Below are positions 22,828 through 32,852 of a stretch of DNA of 64,000 nucleotides, piece by piece. The notes beneath the pieces are model-generated. The model was not told the DNA's origin and ran no database searches. It was given only the letters and a program-made list of their open reading frames with translations. The position numbers and the translations under genes are program-made. The stretch lies in NCBI GenBank assembly GCA_028751875.1, contig CM054140.1, positions 45,891,395 through 45,955,394 of the forward strand, given 5' to 3'. The DNA is from Rapana venosa. Its lineage: Eukaryota > Mollusca > Gastropoda > Neogastropoda > Muricidae. The number at the start of each line of letters is the position of its first letter. The stretch's first letter is position 1.

Positions 22828-23760
22828 GGTCTTTAAGGAAACTAAACTGCACTGATTTTTCAATTTTCTGGAAGCTTTTTGATTCTCAAATCGAGCCTAT
22901 GCTAATGTATGAAGAAGATATTTGGGGATTATTTGTTAATAATGAATTGGAAAAAGTGCACACCTATGCAATGAAACGATTCCTTTCAGAGCCATTACAC
23001 TCATCTAACAAAATGTTGTATCCTCTATTTATAAGACCTCAAGTGAAGTGTATTAAGTATTGGTTAAAATTAACTCAACTTCCTATGTCAAGATTGTGCA
23101 GACAAGTGTATGAGATGCTGTTGATCCAACTAGAAACAGGGAAACAGAACTGGGCATTTTTTATTAAGCAATTACTAACACATAGATTTGGTATTGTGTG
23201 GATGTGCTAGGGAGTTGGATTTGAGCAAGGACTTTTGTGGGAATTTAAAGACAGAATGATAGCTTCCTACAAACAAGACTGGAATGCTTGCATAGAAGAA
23301 TCAGAAAAGTATAACTGGTACTCTTCCTTTAAAAGTGTTTTACAAACAGAAAAGTATGTTACAGTCATAACACAGAACTGGCATAGGAGTAATCTTGCTC
23401 GATTAAGAGCTTTAGGCCTAAATGCCTGCAAAACATGGTTTTCCACTGACACATCTGCACAGTCCCCAGGCCCCATGTGTGGCTCGCAGACTGAAGATGA
23501 AATGCATTTTTTGTTTGATTGTAATTCGTACAATGACACATGGCAGAAATGCCTCATATTTAATGAAGACATCTCAAGAATTAGAGATATAATTAGCATT
23601 CTCTCGAACGAAGATGAAGAATAATTATTTCTAAAATCACTTGCAAAATTTATCTCCCTTGCTTGGGACAGTTGAAGAAAGAAAACTGCTCTTAACTGAT
23701 AATTATACTTTTTCAATGTAACACTATTTTGTTTTCCATATTTGGCTAAATTGCATTATT

Positions 23761-23825
23761 TTAATGTGAGGGTCAGGTGGTCGATTTGTCCCACACTGCT
23801 GCTGATTTGCGGGGAACATGACACT

Positions 23826-23858
<33 letters not shown>

Positions 23859-24348
23859 TGGTGGTGTGGTGGTGGTGGGGTGGGGGTGGGGGGTGAGCAA
23901 GTTTGTGATAACAATCTATAACAATATATTTGGTTGAATGCAGTTATTGGATATTCCATTTCCTCTTTCGGTTTTCATTATTTCTTTGTTGCAAAAGCAT
24001 ATTGTTTAAATTGTGTTCATACTGTGCTCCTTGCAAAAAAAAACTATTGTTAATGGCAATAAATTACTTTCAGTGTTCTCTCTCTCTCTGTGTCTCTCTC
24101 TCGCTACCTCACACACACAAAATGAATAAATAAAAGAAATGAAAACTAAGCAATAAACTTTCTTCATTCCCACACATACACACGCACATTTTCAAAACTT
24201 GCATATATGCAAGTGTAAGAGCACACACACACACACACACACACATTCAAAACTAGCATATGCAAGTGTAAGAGCACACACACACACACACACACATGCA
24301 CGCACACACACAGCAGCAGCAAAATCAAAACTGCGCGGACTCGCTCAC
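23761..24348. other. Intronic DNA; GT and CA repeats
   Basis: (GT)n at 23829-23857 followed by GGT-rich sequence; (CA)n at about 24223-24245 and 24277-24295 within a roughly 60-bp duplication sharing GCAAGTGTAAGAGCACAC. A short CT-rich patch lies at 24077-24102. No gene apart from the adjacent elongase exon. Confidence 0.7.
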
Positions 24349-24473
24349 CAACTGGAACCTGGTGATGTAGCGCTTCCACCAGAGCTGGCCCTTGAGGGAG
24401 GGAATGGCCGACAGGCCGTAGTAGGTGTACATCACCACGTGCACCAGGCAGTTCATGCAGGCCCCAAACCATG
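24349..24473 (-). CDS. ELOVL2/5: Fatty acid elongase, exon 5
   Basis: Completes Ser170 and encodes residues 171-211 (WFGACMNCLVHVVMYTYYGL, then SAIPSLKGQLWWKRYITRFQL). Acceptor GGCAG upstream; donor GTGAGC downstream. It contains the family motif NXXXHXXMYXYY (N177, H181, M184, Y185, Y187, Y188) and the T207/Q210 start of TXXQXXQ. Ser170 is split as T|CA with exon 4, giving SWFGA, which matches the family SYFGA/SFFGA and supports the chosen splice sites. YYGLS-IPS and WWK-YIT resemble ELOVL5 more than ELOVL4. Confidence 0.94.
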
Positions 24474-24710
24474 CTGCCCTCACACACCAACCACAAATAC
24501 ATCCATCAGTTGGCATTCAAAGATTCTTGGTTTTTAGCTGCTTTTTTTTGGGGGGGTATGAATCTTTGATAAATCATTTTCCAAAATGGTTGAGAAGTTG
24601 TAAGTGGTTATCTGTACTTGTTTTTGCTCTGCTATTATTTCTGCAAATAAATCGGCTGTAGTGAAAAATATATTTTAAAAATAACGTTTTTGGGGATTCA
24701 GCAGCATCAT

Positions 24711-24868
24711 TCTTACAAACTGTCATTTCCAATATATTCATGACATCAAATCTTACAAACTGTCATTTCTAATATATTCATATCAAATCTTACAAACTAT
24801 CATTTCCAATATATTCATGATATCAAATCTTACAAACTATCATTTCCAATATATTAATGATATCAAAC
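24711..24868. repeat. ~40-bp tandem repeat, four copies
   Basis: Units begin TCTTACAAAC at 24711, 24751, 24788 and 24828 and continue ATCATTTCCAATATATTCATG with small differences. Confidence 0.9.
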
Positions 24869-25898
24869 TGTAAGCATTCGGGAAGCAAACAAACATATCC
24901 ACTAGAATGTCACGGAACATATACACAAAATCTAAATACTTTTTAATGGCTCTCAATGTTTGTTATAAATCCTGTATGTCAATGAGATCTAGAAAGGGGT
25001 CAGATTATACACACACACACACACACACTTAACACATACACACACACCTAACTCCCCTAACACATACACACACCCCTAACACACACACACACACCCCTAA
25101 CACATACACACACATAAAGTCTTCGCTGACTTGTTCCATTTGAAAGAAAAACAAGCCAACATTAGCTACCATTAGATGTCACGGACTGCTTTACTTTACT
25201 TTTGATGCAACAAGACTTTGAAGTAACCGTGTTTAGGCAATCAATATACTGATGAGTACATCACACAAAATCAAAAGATCATCGCATTTTCGTCATAGAA
25301 AGACACAACTTAGCATGAAATGAGTGTTCACCGCCCCGTTTTGCTAGACTTTTCGGAATATTTGACGACTGATGAAGCGACACAAACTTTTTTTCAAAAC
25401 TTATGTCAAGATATAGGTCTGACCTAACCATATTTCTGCACCACAAAGCAACAACACTGATCATGTTGAAATCAACCCAAGGCCCTGACGGCGCGATAGT
25501 GATTTAGTAGTGCACATGCAACTTTATTTTTGAACATAAATCATAAAAGAGTACATACTACTATAAAATTTCACTCACACAAAAGCTTGTTATCTAAGCT
25601 TTCCAGTGATTTATAACTTTACACCCTTAATTCAGTTTTACACATCATTCACTATCAAGGGTTGTTTGACCTCACCCTGCTCCAAAACAACAACACTGGC
25701 CAACGTTACTTCAGCCAGCAGCAGTAAGCCTGCTGCTGTAAATTCAGCGCTACCAGGCTTAATTCCCTTTGTGTATACACACACACACACACACACAGAT
25801 GATCCAACATGCATGTTTAAGATCCCGTAATACATGTCAGTAAATACTGTGTGTTACAGAAACACAAAACATACCCAGCATGCATCCTCTCCAAAAAA
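24869..25898. other. Intron DNA; CA-rich microsatellites, no gene
   Basis: Compound CA/CACCTAACA repeats at about 25009-25112 and (CA)n at 25777-25797. No coding segment seen. Confidence 0.6.
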
Positions 25899-26019
25899 TG
25901 AGCCACTCTGAAATCAGAGCTGAGGCCAATGGGCAGACCTGCAGAGCTACAAGCACAGGAGAGGACCGGGCTCCCAATAAGGAACAGAGAGAAGAGAAGA
26001 GAAGAGAAGAGAAGAAGAA
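25899..26019 (+). repeat. Dispersed repeat family Y, copy 1, plus (GAAGA)n
   Basis: GAGGCCAATGGGCAGACCT, GAGCTACAAGCACAGGAG and GACCGGGCTCCCAATA match 43443-43520 and, inverted, 60245-60480. Then GAGAA/GAAGA repeats run to within 10 bp of the elongase exon 4 donor. Confidence 0.75.
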
Positions 26020-26028
26020 GACACCTAC

Positions 26029-26200
26029 ACATTCCCCCTGGGATGAACATCATCGTCCACCACCAGATGTTCAGCATGGAAGCGTGGTGGAAGACGTGGA
26101 GGAAGGTGACCTGCTCATTCTTCTTCCGCACAATCATCAGCACCGTGTCCATCAGCTCTATGGCTTTGGAGAAGAAGTACCACCACATCACGTTGGCCAC
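26029..26200 (-). CDS. ELOVL2/5: Fatty acid elongase, exon 4 (histidine box)
   Basis: Residues 113-169 plus the first base of Ser170. Acceptor TTTACAG; donor GTAGGT. It contains KXXEXXDT (K124, E127, D130, T131), RKKNEQVTFLHVFHH with the catalytic histidine box HXXHH at 147-151, and ASMLNIWWW at 152-160 in the following membrane span. The histidine box coordinates the condensing step, adding two carbons from malonyl-CoA to a long acyl-CoA in the ER membrane (family knowledge). HHASMLNIWW is typical of the ELOVL2/5 group; ELOVL4 proteins usually differ here. Confidence 0.95.
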
Positions 26201-26254
26201 CTGTAAACACACAACGGCGCTGTTACTCCTCCACAACCGCCCGCCTCAATCTTA

Positions 26255-26600
26255 CGGGACGGGATAGCCTGGTGGTTAGATTCATGTATTCGGGATCTGC
26301 TGACCCGGGTTCGATTCTCGTTCAAGAGGATTTTTCCTTTGGAGTTAGGATCAGTTTCAACTCCACTCCCCCCAAAAGTCCTTCGGATGAGACTATAAAC
26401 CGAGGTCCCATGTGTGAACGCATGCAGAAATCTTGTGCACATGTTAAAACCCGTTCTGCTTTGCGGAAGCGTAGGCCATTGACAGTCAATGGGAATGGAT
26501 GACAACATTTACAAAACTGCATGCACACAGGGACTAGATGAAATAAAGCACATGAGTGCTTATTCCATTATCCTCGAATAAAAGGAAAAAATAAACAAAA
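26255..26600 (+). mobile_element. SINE1, full copy (tRNA-derived head)
   Basis: Pol III A box TAGCCTGGTGG (26265-26275) and B box GGTTCGATTCT (26308-26318) in a tRNA-like head. A conserved core follows (CTTCGGATGAGACTATAAAC, then CCGAGGTCCC), then GTAGGCCATTG, TTTACAAAACTGCATGCACA and a 3' end ATTCCATTATCCTCGA-TAAAA. It is the most complete of at least eight copies in the window. Lies in the intron between exons 3 and 4, antisense to the gene. Confidence 0.85.
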
Positions 26601-26774
26601 TACTGTCCTTTTCACTAGTGACTCACTCTCTATCAGAATCTTTTACTGATTTTCTTGTCAAAAGTGAATTAGCTAAACATTTTCACACACAACGACACCA
26701 CTCCAGTAGAAATAAACATAATCTGACCTCGGCCTTCCTTCAGCAGAAATTTTATTTCCTACCCGATGATGCGG

Positions 26775-27180
26775 ATCAGTGGTCTAGAGGTAACCCACCT
26801 GCCTAGAAAGTGAAAAGCCCGGGTCGGAAGCATGTAGTGGTTCAATCCCTGTTTTGGGCCAGAAACTTTTCCCCCATCCATTAGACCAAGAGTGGTCGTC
26901 TGGGTGCTAGTCTTTCAAATGAGATGATAAACTGAGGTCCTGTGTGTATTTAGTGCATGTAAAAGACCCCATGGCAACAAGAGTATTGTCTCTGGCAAAA
27001 TTATATAGAAAAAAGCCACTCTGATAGGGAAACAATTACAGTTGCAGACAGGAAAAAAACAACCAATAGGTGGTGCTGCTCTTGTGGTGACGTGCTTTTT
27101 TTGGGCAGGGATGGGGAGTAGCCCGAATTTCATGCAGAGAAATCTGTCTTGACTTGAAATGCTATGAAAAATGTAAAAAG
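26775..27180 (+). mobile_element. SINE2 copy (tRNA-derived head)
   Basis: Head with A box TGGTCTAGAGG (26780-26790) and B box GGTTCAATCCC (26839-26849). Body: CATCCATTAGACCA, GAGATGATAAACTGAGGTCC, CCCATGGCAACAAGAGT and CACTCTGATAGGGAAACA. The minus-strand copy at 56114-56603 matches in the same order. The ATAAAC-GAGGTCC core resembles that of SINE1. This copy appears to lack the LINE-like tail. Confidence 0.8.
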
Positions 27181-27287
27181 AAAAAAATGAGGACTGGATT
27201 GTAAACATAATATGCACTGCTTGTTCCATACAGGACAGTCTCTAACTCTGCTGTATACACTAAAGCTATGCTCATAAACTGATTCAA

Positions 27288-27545
27288 ATGAGATGATAAA
27301 CCGAGACCTTCGGATGAGACTATAAACCGAGGCCCCGTGTGCGAACGCACGCAGAACATCTTGCGCACACATTAAATCCTGTTCTGCTTTTCGAAAGAGT
27401 AGGCCATTGTGTGCCAGTGGGAACAGATGACAAAATTTACAAAACCTCATACACACGGGCACTGGATGTAAAAAAAAAGCACATGAGTGCTTATTCCATT
27501 ATCCTCAATATAAAAGAATAAATAAATAAATAAATAAATAAAATT
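27288..27545 (+). mobile_element. SINE1, 5'-truncated copy
   Basis: Starts at the core (the ATAAACCGAGA-type core occurs twice in tandem at the left edge) and runs to ATTCCATTATCCTCAATATA and an (AATA)n tail. Confidence 0.85.
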
Positions 27546-28123
27546 CAGTAATTGAGCAGTAGACGACACACCAGATGACAAAGTGAAAGGTCCAAGAATC
27601 AAACTCTGTCCAAATGTGTACTTTCTTTATCTACTACACCAACAGTGCTGAGCTGGGTGTGTTAGACTTTTAGAACCCAGGTCCCAGGAGCTATTTGCAT
27701 TTACTGTATGTCACTGAACTCTTGGCCATACGAGTTATTCCTTTAAAAAAAACAACTATTCTACAGTAAAATCCACTATTGTAAGCTAACAAACAGATAA
27801 TTATGTCAACAGGAATAAAAGAGGAGAGGGTAACCAAAAATGCGGTATTGATGTAAGAGTGTCAAGCTCTTCTATGCGTTTTATCAACCTAAATTTTGAT
27901 GTGGAAACCTTTACAAGGGTCGACGATACTGGTGTAGCTTTCACAAGGGATGTTGGAGAGTACTGACACAAAACATTTTGTGAGCAGTTGTTTGACAGAA
28001 TGCCATAGTGCATTCAGTGCAGCTCAGGGTGGGGATACTTCCAGAGACTGTCGTAATGAAATTACAGGTGCAGCACAAGGTTCCTGAGATTAAACAGACT
28101 TTCCCATCAGCCCTCATACTTAC
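27546..28123. other. Intron DNA, no feature recognised
   Basis: Between a SINE1 and elongase exon 3; nothing identified. Confidence 0.5.
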
Positions 28124-28210
28124 CCTCTGCTCTTCAGGCTTGCTCCAGCTCTCTTTGTTGTAGGCAGCGCAAGTCAGGTCGTAGCTGGCATTCAGCACAC
28201 TCAAAATAAT
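28124..28210 (-). CDS. ELOVL2/5: Fatty acid elongase, exon 3
   Basis: Twenty-nine codons, residues 84-112 (IILSVLNASYDLTCAAYNKE, then SWSKPEEQR). Acceptor ATTTTCAG and strong donor GTAAGT flank it, and both boundaries fall between codons. It encodes the variable lumenal loop between the second and third membrane spans. Its identity rests on frame, splice signals and position, since this loop is poorly conserved in the family. Confidence 0.9.
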
Positions 28211-28334
28211 CTGAAAATTGAAACACAAAATAATGAAATAAAATACATATACAAACTGGTGATGTAAACGTACAGTCTGCTGTTAGAGGTCTGACTATGG
28301 TTGAATAAAAGTTAAAAGATGTTCCCGTAACGTA

Positions 28335-28560
28335 CGTGGTTACTGGAAAGCAAGGTGGCCGACCTCAGCTTCTCTAGGGGCCAGCATATTGTGGCACCCA
28401 TCTCTTCTCTCTTGCTCTTTTACCTTCCCTGACCCTAAAGAGGGCAGGTACCCATTTACAGCTGGGTGAACTAGGAGACTGTACTGAAGCCAAGGAAGCC
28501 AAGGTACACAAGACAGCCATTCAAGAGGAAACCACCCTCAAAGCTGCTTAACCTTAACTT
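28335..28560 (+). repeat. SINE3-type dispersed repeat, second copy
   Basis: Same blocks as 17900-18105: CCTGACCCTAAAGAGGGCAG, TACCCATTTACAGCTGGGTG, GACTGTACTGAAGCC and GCTTAACCTTAACTTGG. Confidence 0.7.
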
Positions 28561-29977
28561 GGAGAGAGCGAGTGGTCTGATGGTAGTGGCAACAGTAAAT
28601 AAAGAGCAAATGAGGGAGAAAGAGAAAGAAGATACACGAAGCAGGAGGAGGTAGAGAGAGAGAGAATGAGGGAGGGACAGAGGAGAGGGAAGAGAGAGAT
28701 TATTCTTTATTCTTCTTCGTTGAACATTACTACTATCTGTCATATGTGCAAAAATGCACTGGCCATCTTGTACTCATCCCACTTCTTTGATACCAGAACA
28801 AAATAATACATGCACCACCATCAAGAATCTATCAATTAAAGGGGAAACACATACACACACACAATCAAAATACAATCAACCTTACTTTTAAAGAACGGCG
28901 GGAGAGTCTACTAGGAATGCAGAACATAAGCCAGAAAGTAACAACAGAAAATAGGGAGTTGGGGCAGAGAAAAAAATAACAATTGGAAGAAAGAGAAAAT
29001 TCCTAGCACAAAATTCCCAGAGAATAACAACAGATAGCATGAGTTCCAGGCAAAATGCTATGTCAACAGTAAATGAGAAAAGAGGTTTTTTTGCTTTCTT
29101 AGTTTTCATGCTTTAACTCAATGAGGCTCTCCTTCACTGTGACATGCTGAAGCTTACGATTCGGCAGAATTACGATTTTTTTTTAAAATACACTAAACCA
29201 TGTTCAACTGAAGGGAAAGTACTCTGGCCTGTAGGGCAATCATTTTTCTTAACACAGTTGCTTTCCTTGACAATATGCTTGCCTAGTTTGCATGTGTTGG
29301 CTAATCTTTTTTGACATGTCGGCAAGCGTGTTTGGGATTTCGGGATCTCCAGTGTTATGATTCTAAAAACAAAAATTGTATAATGCAAAAAGTGACATCA
29401 GATGGATTCAGCCAACTTCACGAAACTTTACTTTGGTGAAAAATCATCACATTGTTTCAAGGGGACTAGTTGATGGACAGTTCAAGCTATGTACTTTTTT
29501 TTTTTTCAGCATTCAGTGACATATTTTGAAAATTTGTAAAACAAATAATTACAGTCATCTATCAAAAAACTGTGTCACAATCTCAAAAGTAAACATAACA
29601 CACTTTTCAATGATGTATAATTTGTATGTCTTTATTATGTTGGGTACATCTGCCGATTTTTTCAAATATAGCCCAAATCATGCGTCACCACAAAATGGCG
29701 GGATCCATTTCGCTGTGACTCCATGGAGTTAAACAATGCCATTTTCTTCTGACCCCGAGATATGACATGACAAACCTAGACATGGCTGGGGTGCCGAGAT
29801 CAAGATGAGTAGTGCACGAACAGCAGGACAGGAAAATCAAAGAAAAGAAACAAAATGATGAGGCAGCAAAAACAAAACAAAACAAAAAGAAAAAGAAGAT
29901 TGCCCAAAGGAAGCCTATTTTCTAACTTACCCATTTTCCAACTTTGTTTTCTTAACATTCACCAAACTACTACTTCT
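28561..29977. other. Intron DNA; fragments of family Z
   Basis: About 28700-28745 resembles the start of family Z (CTTCTTCGTTGAACA, CTGTCATATG) and about 28985-29025 resembles its later part (GAGAAAATTCCTAGCACA). GA-rich at 28610-28700. No gene. Confidence 0.5.
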
Positions 29978-30305
29978 TTGTTGATTGCTCAGACAGCAAC
30001 TATTCTTGCCCGCCATATGAGTGAAAAAGCACTGCACTGCCGTTAAGCGCCTGACAAGTCAGGCCTAATGCATCCAACTTTGGCATAGGAGAGAACTGTT
30101 ATCTTTTTAAGTCTTCCTTGATTTTTTTTTTTTTAAAGGCAGGAGAATGGGTCAAGAAGGGAGAAAATAGACAGGAAGGAGGTGACAGGAAGAAAAGAAA
30201 CAAGGCAGAAACAAAGAGAGGGATAGAAAAGAGGGCATTCCTAGCACAGAACTTCCAGAAGGTGAGGGGTGCTATTATACTTTAGGCCCCTCACTATCTC
30301 CACAG
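29978..30305 (+). repeat. Dispersed repeat family Z, copy 1
   Basis: Blocks in order: CAGACAGCAACTATT, CATATGAGTGAAAA, GCCGTTAAGCGCCTGACAAG, GAGAACTGTTATCTTTTTAA, GGCAGGAGAATGG, GGAGGTGACAGGAAGAA, CCTAGCACAGAACTTCCAGA, and a GGTG-GGGTGCTAT end. Other copies at 32291, 50728, 62398 and 63608, all plus strand. No pol III boxes or ORF recognised. Confidence 0.75.
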
Positions 30306-30476
30306 GAGAACACTCACCAAACAAAACTGTTTCATTTCAGAAAACCCAATATACTATTACACAGAAGATACTTCTCTAAGCTGCTGACGCTTTAAATATG
30401 ACCTATTATACAATCAATAGTAAAAAAAATTTTTTAAATAAACCCCCATCCAAATCAAACATTCATTCATTCATTA

Positions 30477-30677
30477 ATTTATTCTTTTATATCGAGGATA
30501 ATGGAATAAGCACTCATGTGCTTTTATAATTTTTACATCCAGTCCCCGTGTGTATGCAGTTTTGTAAATTTTGTCATCCATTCCCACCGGCACACAATGG
30601 CCTACTCTTCCGAAAAGCGGAACAGGATTTAACACGTGCGCAAGATGTTCTGCATGCGTTCGCACACGGGGCCTCGG
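30477..30677 (-). mobile_element. SINE1, minus-strand copy next to elongase exon 2
   Basis: Reverse complement of the SINE1 3' part, from the ATTCCATTATCCTCGATATA end (left) to GAGGCCCCGTGTGCG (right). Same strand as the elongase. Its truncated 5' edge lies about 30 bp past the exon 2 donor. Confidence 0.85.
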
Positions 30678-30707
30678 TGGAGGAGTGGACAGACAAGCAA
30701 GACAAAC

Positions 30708-30898
30708 CTCCAGAAACATGTAGAGAGACAGTGCCACCAGTCCCAAGTTGTAGACGACCAGGAACCACTTGAGATCCATGGCAGGGCGGTTCTTCATGAG
30801 GCGCGGGCCCACGACGACGAAGACGACGTAGACGAGGGTCAGGATCCACACTGGCCAGGGGCTGTTCTCCACCAGCAGCCAGTCTCTGGTGCGGGGAT
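30708..30898 (-). CDS. ELOVL2/5: Fatty acid elongase, exon 2
   Basis: Completes Asp20 (G|AT) and encodes residues 21-83: PRTRDWLLVENSPWPVW, first span ILTLVYVVFVVVG (38-50), PRLMKNRPAMDLKWF, second span LVVYNLGLVALSLYMFLE (66-83). Acceptor GTGGCAG; the donor is GAG|GTTTGT, weaker than consensus. The GP-LM-NR and LVVYNLGL-LSLYMF strings are ELOVL signatures, and LVVYNLGL-LSLYMF is very close to ELOVL5. A SINE1 copy starts about 30 bp beyond the donor. Confidence 0.94.
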
Positions 30899-31550
30899 CT
30901 GCCACCAGACCAGTCCTCTTTGCAATTTCACGATTCATTCCACAATACTATACCTCCCACCTATCACAACAGTTTCGTTAGTGTTTAAGTATAGTCTCTT
31001 TTAACATCTTTAAAAAAAACCCAAAAAACATCACAAGTCTGTGAAGTTCTCATCCTATTTGAAGCCAGGCTTTTTCTGCCATATGTTCAAAACCCCAAGT
31101 GACAATACAAGCTCTAGTCTTATTTATAAGCCCGTCCTGTAGTCACTAAAACATGAATGCTAAAGCCGACTCACTAAACTTTGCGGACAGCTGGTCCATC
31201 AAATTGACCAATGTGTCAGAAAGGGAAACTGCCCTTTTATTTCCTAAAACTTGACATCCGACAAGCTGAAAAGCAATCAACATTTTTTATTCTTCACTGA
31301 CATCTGTAAAAAAAAAAAAAAATTTAATTTAAAGAAGAAAAAAAGAGCATTTTAATGAACGCTGTGTTCTAGGTTATAAAACAAATCAAGGAAAATAATA
31401 CTGCTCTCATTATGACACCAGTAACTCACTGTCTCTCCTGTACAAAGTTAAGGTTAAGAGCATCTCTCTCTGCAGTTTACAACTTTCTATGACACAGGCC
31501 AATAGATTCATGACCTTGTCATGTTGAAAGTAAGTCTACATGTCAAGGGA

Positions 31551-31621
<71 letters not shown>

Positions 31622-32290
31622 CAGTGTATTATGCGCTTAATACAAAAATGTTCTTGTAATGATTTTCATCTGGGGAGAGGGTGGGGGGGTGGGGGGGTGG
31701 CTCTTATTTTTCAAAACAATCTTCCTCCCCTAAGTTGGCATGGTGAACTGTTCTGTATCTCTGTGAAACAGTGGCACTATATCCACCTCAACACCTCACA
31801 ACACTTCAAAATCAACATGCGATCAGAGCAGTGACCAATGTGGCCTCAATGTAAAAGCTACAAAAAAAGTTTAATGAAAACATATAGCCGCAACACGAAT
31901 ACATGGCTGCAGACATGTGCAAGATAACCTAGAATCTGTGTCTTAGTAAAAGAAGCTTGCCACAAAAAAATGGGAGCACCTGTACAAAACATGCACCATG
32001 CAGACTGCATGCCAAGGGAACAACTACAGTCACGCTGTCTGGTTTACAATGCATTTTTGTTTATCACTGCGCATACATGTAGAACAGCTTAACACAATTA
32101 GCACATCTGGCTCGTAATGAAGAAGTAATCTAGAAACATGGGTTGGAACTGTCATTGAGCTGTCTGTCTGAGAGGAATTTTCCTCAGGAGTTGACTCTGG
32201 TTCAGACTCTATCCGCTTGCAAGTCCTTCTGATAAGACTTTTCAACAACAACAAAAAAAAGGGGGGGGGGAGGGGGGAGATAGACTGGTG
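30899..32290. other. Intron DNA with (GT)n array
   Basis: A 68-bp (GT)n array at 31553-31620 and G-rich sequence at 31675-31700. No gene recognised. Confidence 0.7.
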
Positions 32291-32570
32291 GCTCTTCTTC
32301 TTCGTCAAACACTCTGACAGCAACTACTGTTGTCTGTCACATAAGCAACTTCAGCACGAGAGAGAATTATTTTATATGTCTTTCTGGAAAAAAAGGCAGG
32401 AGAAAGGACCAAGAAGGCAGAAAATAAGATGAGGAGAGGAGAAGAAAGTGAACAGGGAAGAAACAAAGAGAGGAATAAAAAAAAAAAAAAAAAAGAAGGA
32501 ATTCGTAGCACACAACTTCCAGAAGGTGGGGATGCTATTTATACTGACAGGCCCTTGGCATCCCCACGGG
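32291..32570 (+). repeat. Dispersed repeat family Z, copy 2
   Basis: CTCTGACAGCAACTACTGTT, GAGAGAATTATTTTATATG, GGCAGGAGAAAGGACCAAGA and ACAACTTCCAGAAGGTGGGG in family order; a poly-A insertion at about 32478-32494. Confidence 0.7.
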
Positions 32571-32682
32571 AGTGTGCCTAGTGGTTAGAGTATCTCAATC
32601 ATGACCTAATGGTCCAAGTTCGAGCCACCACAAAGGCACCATTCAAGGGAACTTTTCCCCCTGGAGCTGACAGTACCAACTA
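32571..32682 (+). repeat. tRNA-like SINE head fragment
   Basis: GCCTAGTGGTTAGAG resembles an A box and AAGTTCGAGCC a B box, followed by ACTTTTCCCC. It lies between family Z copy 2 and the LINE 3' tail. Probably a short SINE remnant. Confidence 0.45.
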
Positions 32683-32683
32683 G

Positions 32684-32816
32684 CTTAATAATAATAATAA
32701 TATATGGAATTTATAGAGCGCTATATCTTGCAATTACAAACCAGAGCGCTTCCATTCAATCTGCTCCCACACAAACAACCAACAATGATTAACAATATTC
32801 TAACAAATTCAAATGT

Positions 32817-32852
<36 letters not shown>

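Larger units (their letters stand above)
20294..23760 (+). mobile_element. Non-LTR retrotransposon copy 2, near-complete ORF2, decayed
   Basis: Follows (TC)n. It begins with an endonuclease domain (NVENLCNKPND, FDFVCLTETF; CGDLNAK-TG and YTFVSPHG-SVIDYFLVPS in later frames at about 20820-21120) and a basic linker. The reverse transcriptase follows: RNRKSAGPDKILGEML at 21840, PDNYRGIALTSITGQVY, EEQAGFRSG, VKQGCLLSPLLFSLFINELA, LFADDIILLS, NLEKPNVMVFRKGGHLS. The C-terminal domain ends in HFLFDC-like Cys/His residues near 23520. Many frameshifts. About 3.4 kb; the 3' limit is uncertain (23.7-24.1 kb). Antisense to the elongase, inside its last intron. Confidence 0.85.

Noticed and set aside
24711..24868. 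Regular direct repeats as a CRISPR array
   Set aside because: Units are contiguous without unique spacers; a eukaryotic tandem repeat. Same for 60268-60455 and 11592-11750.
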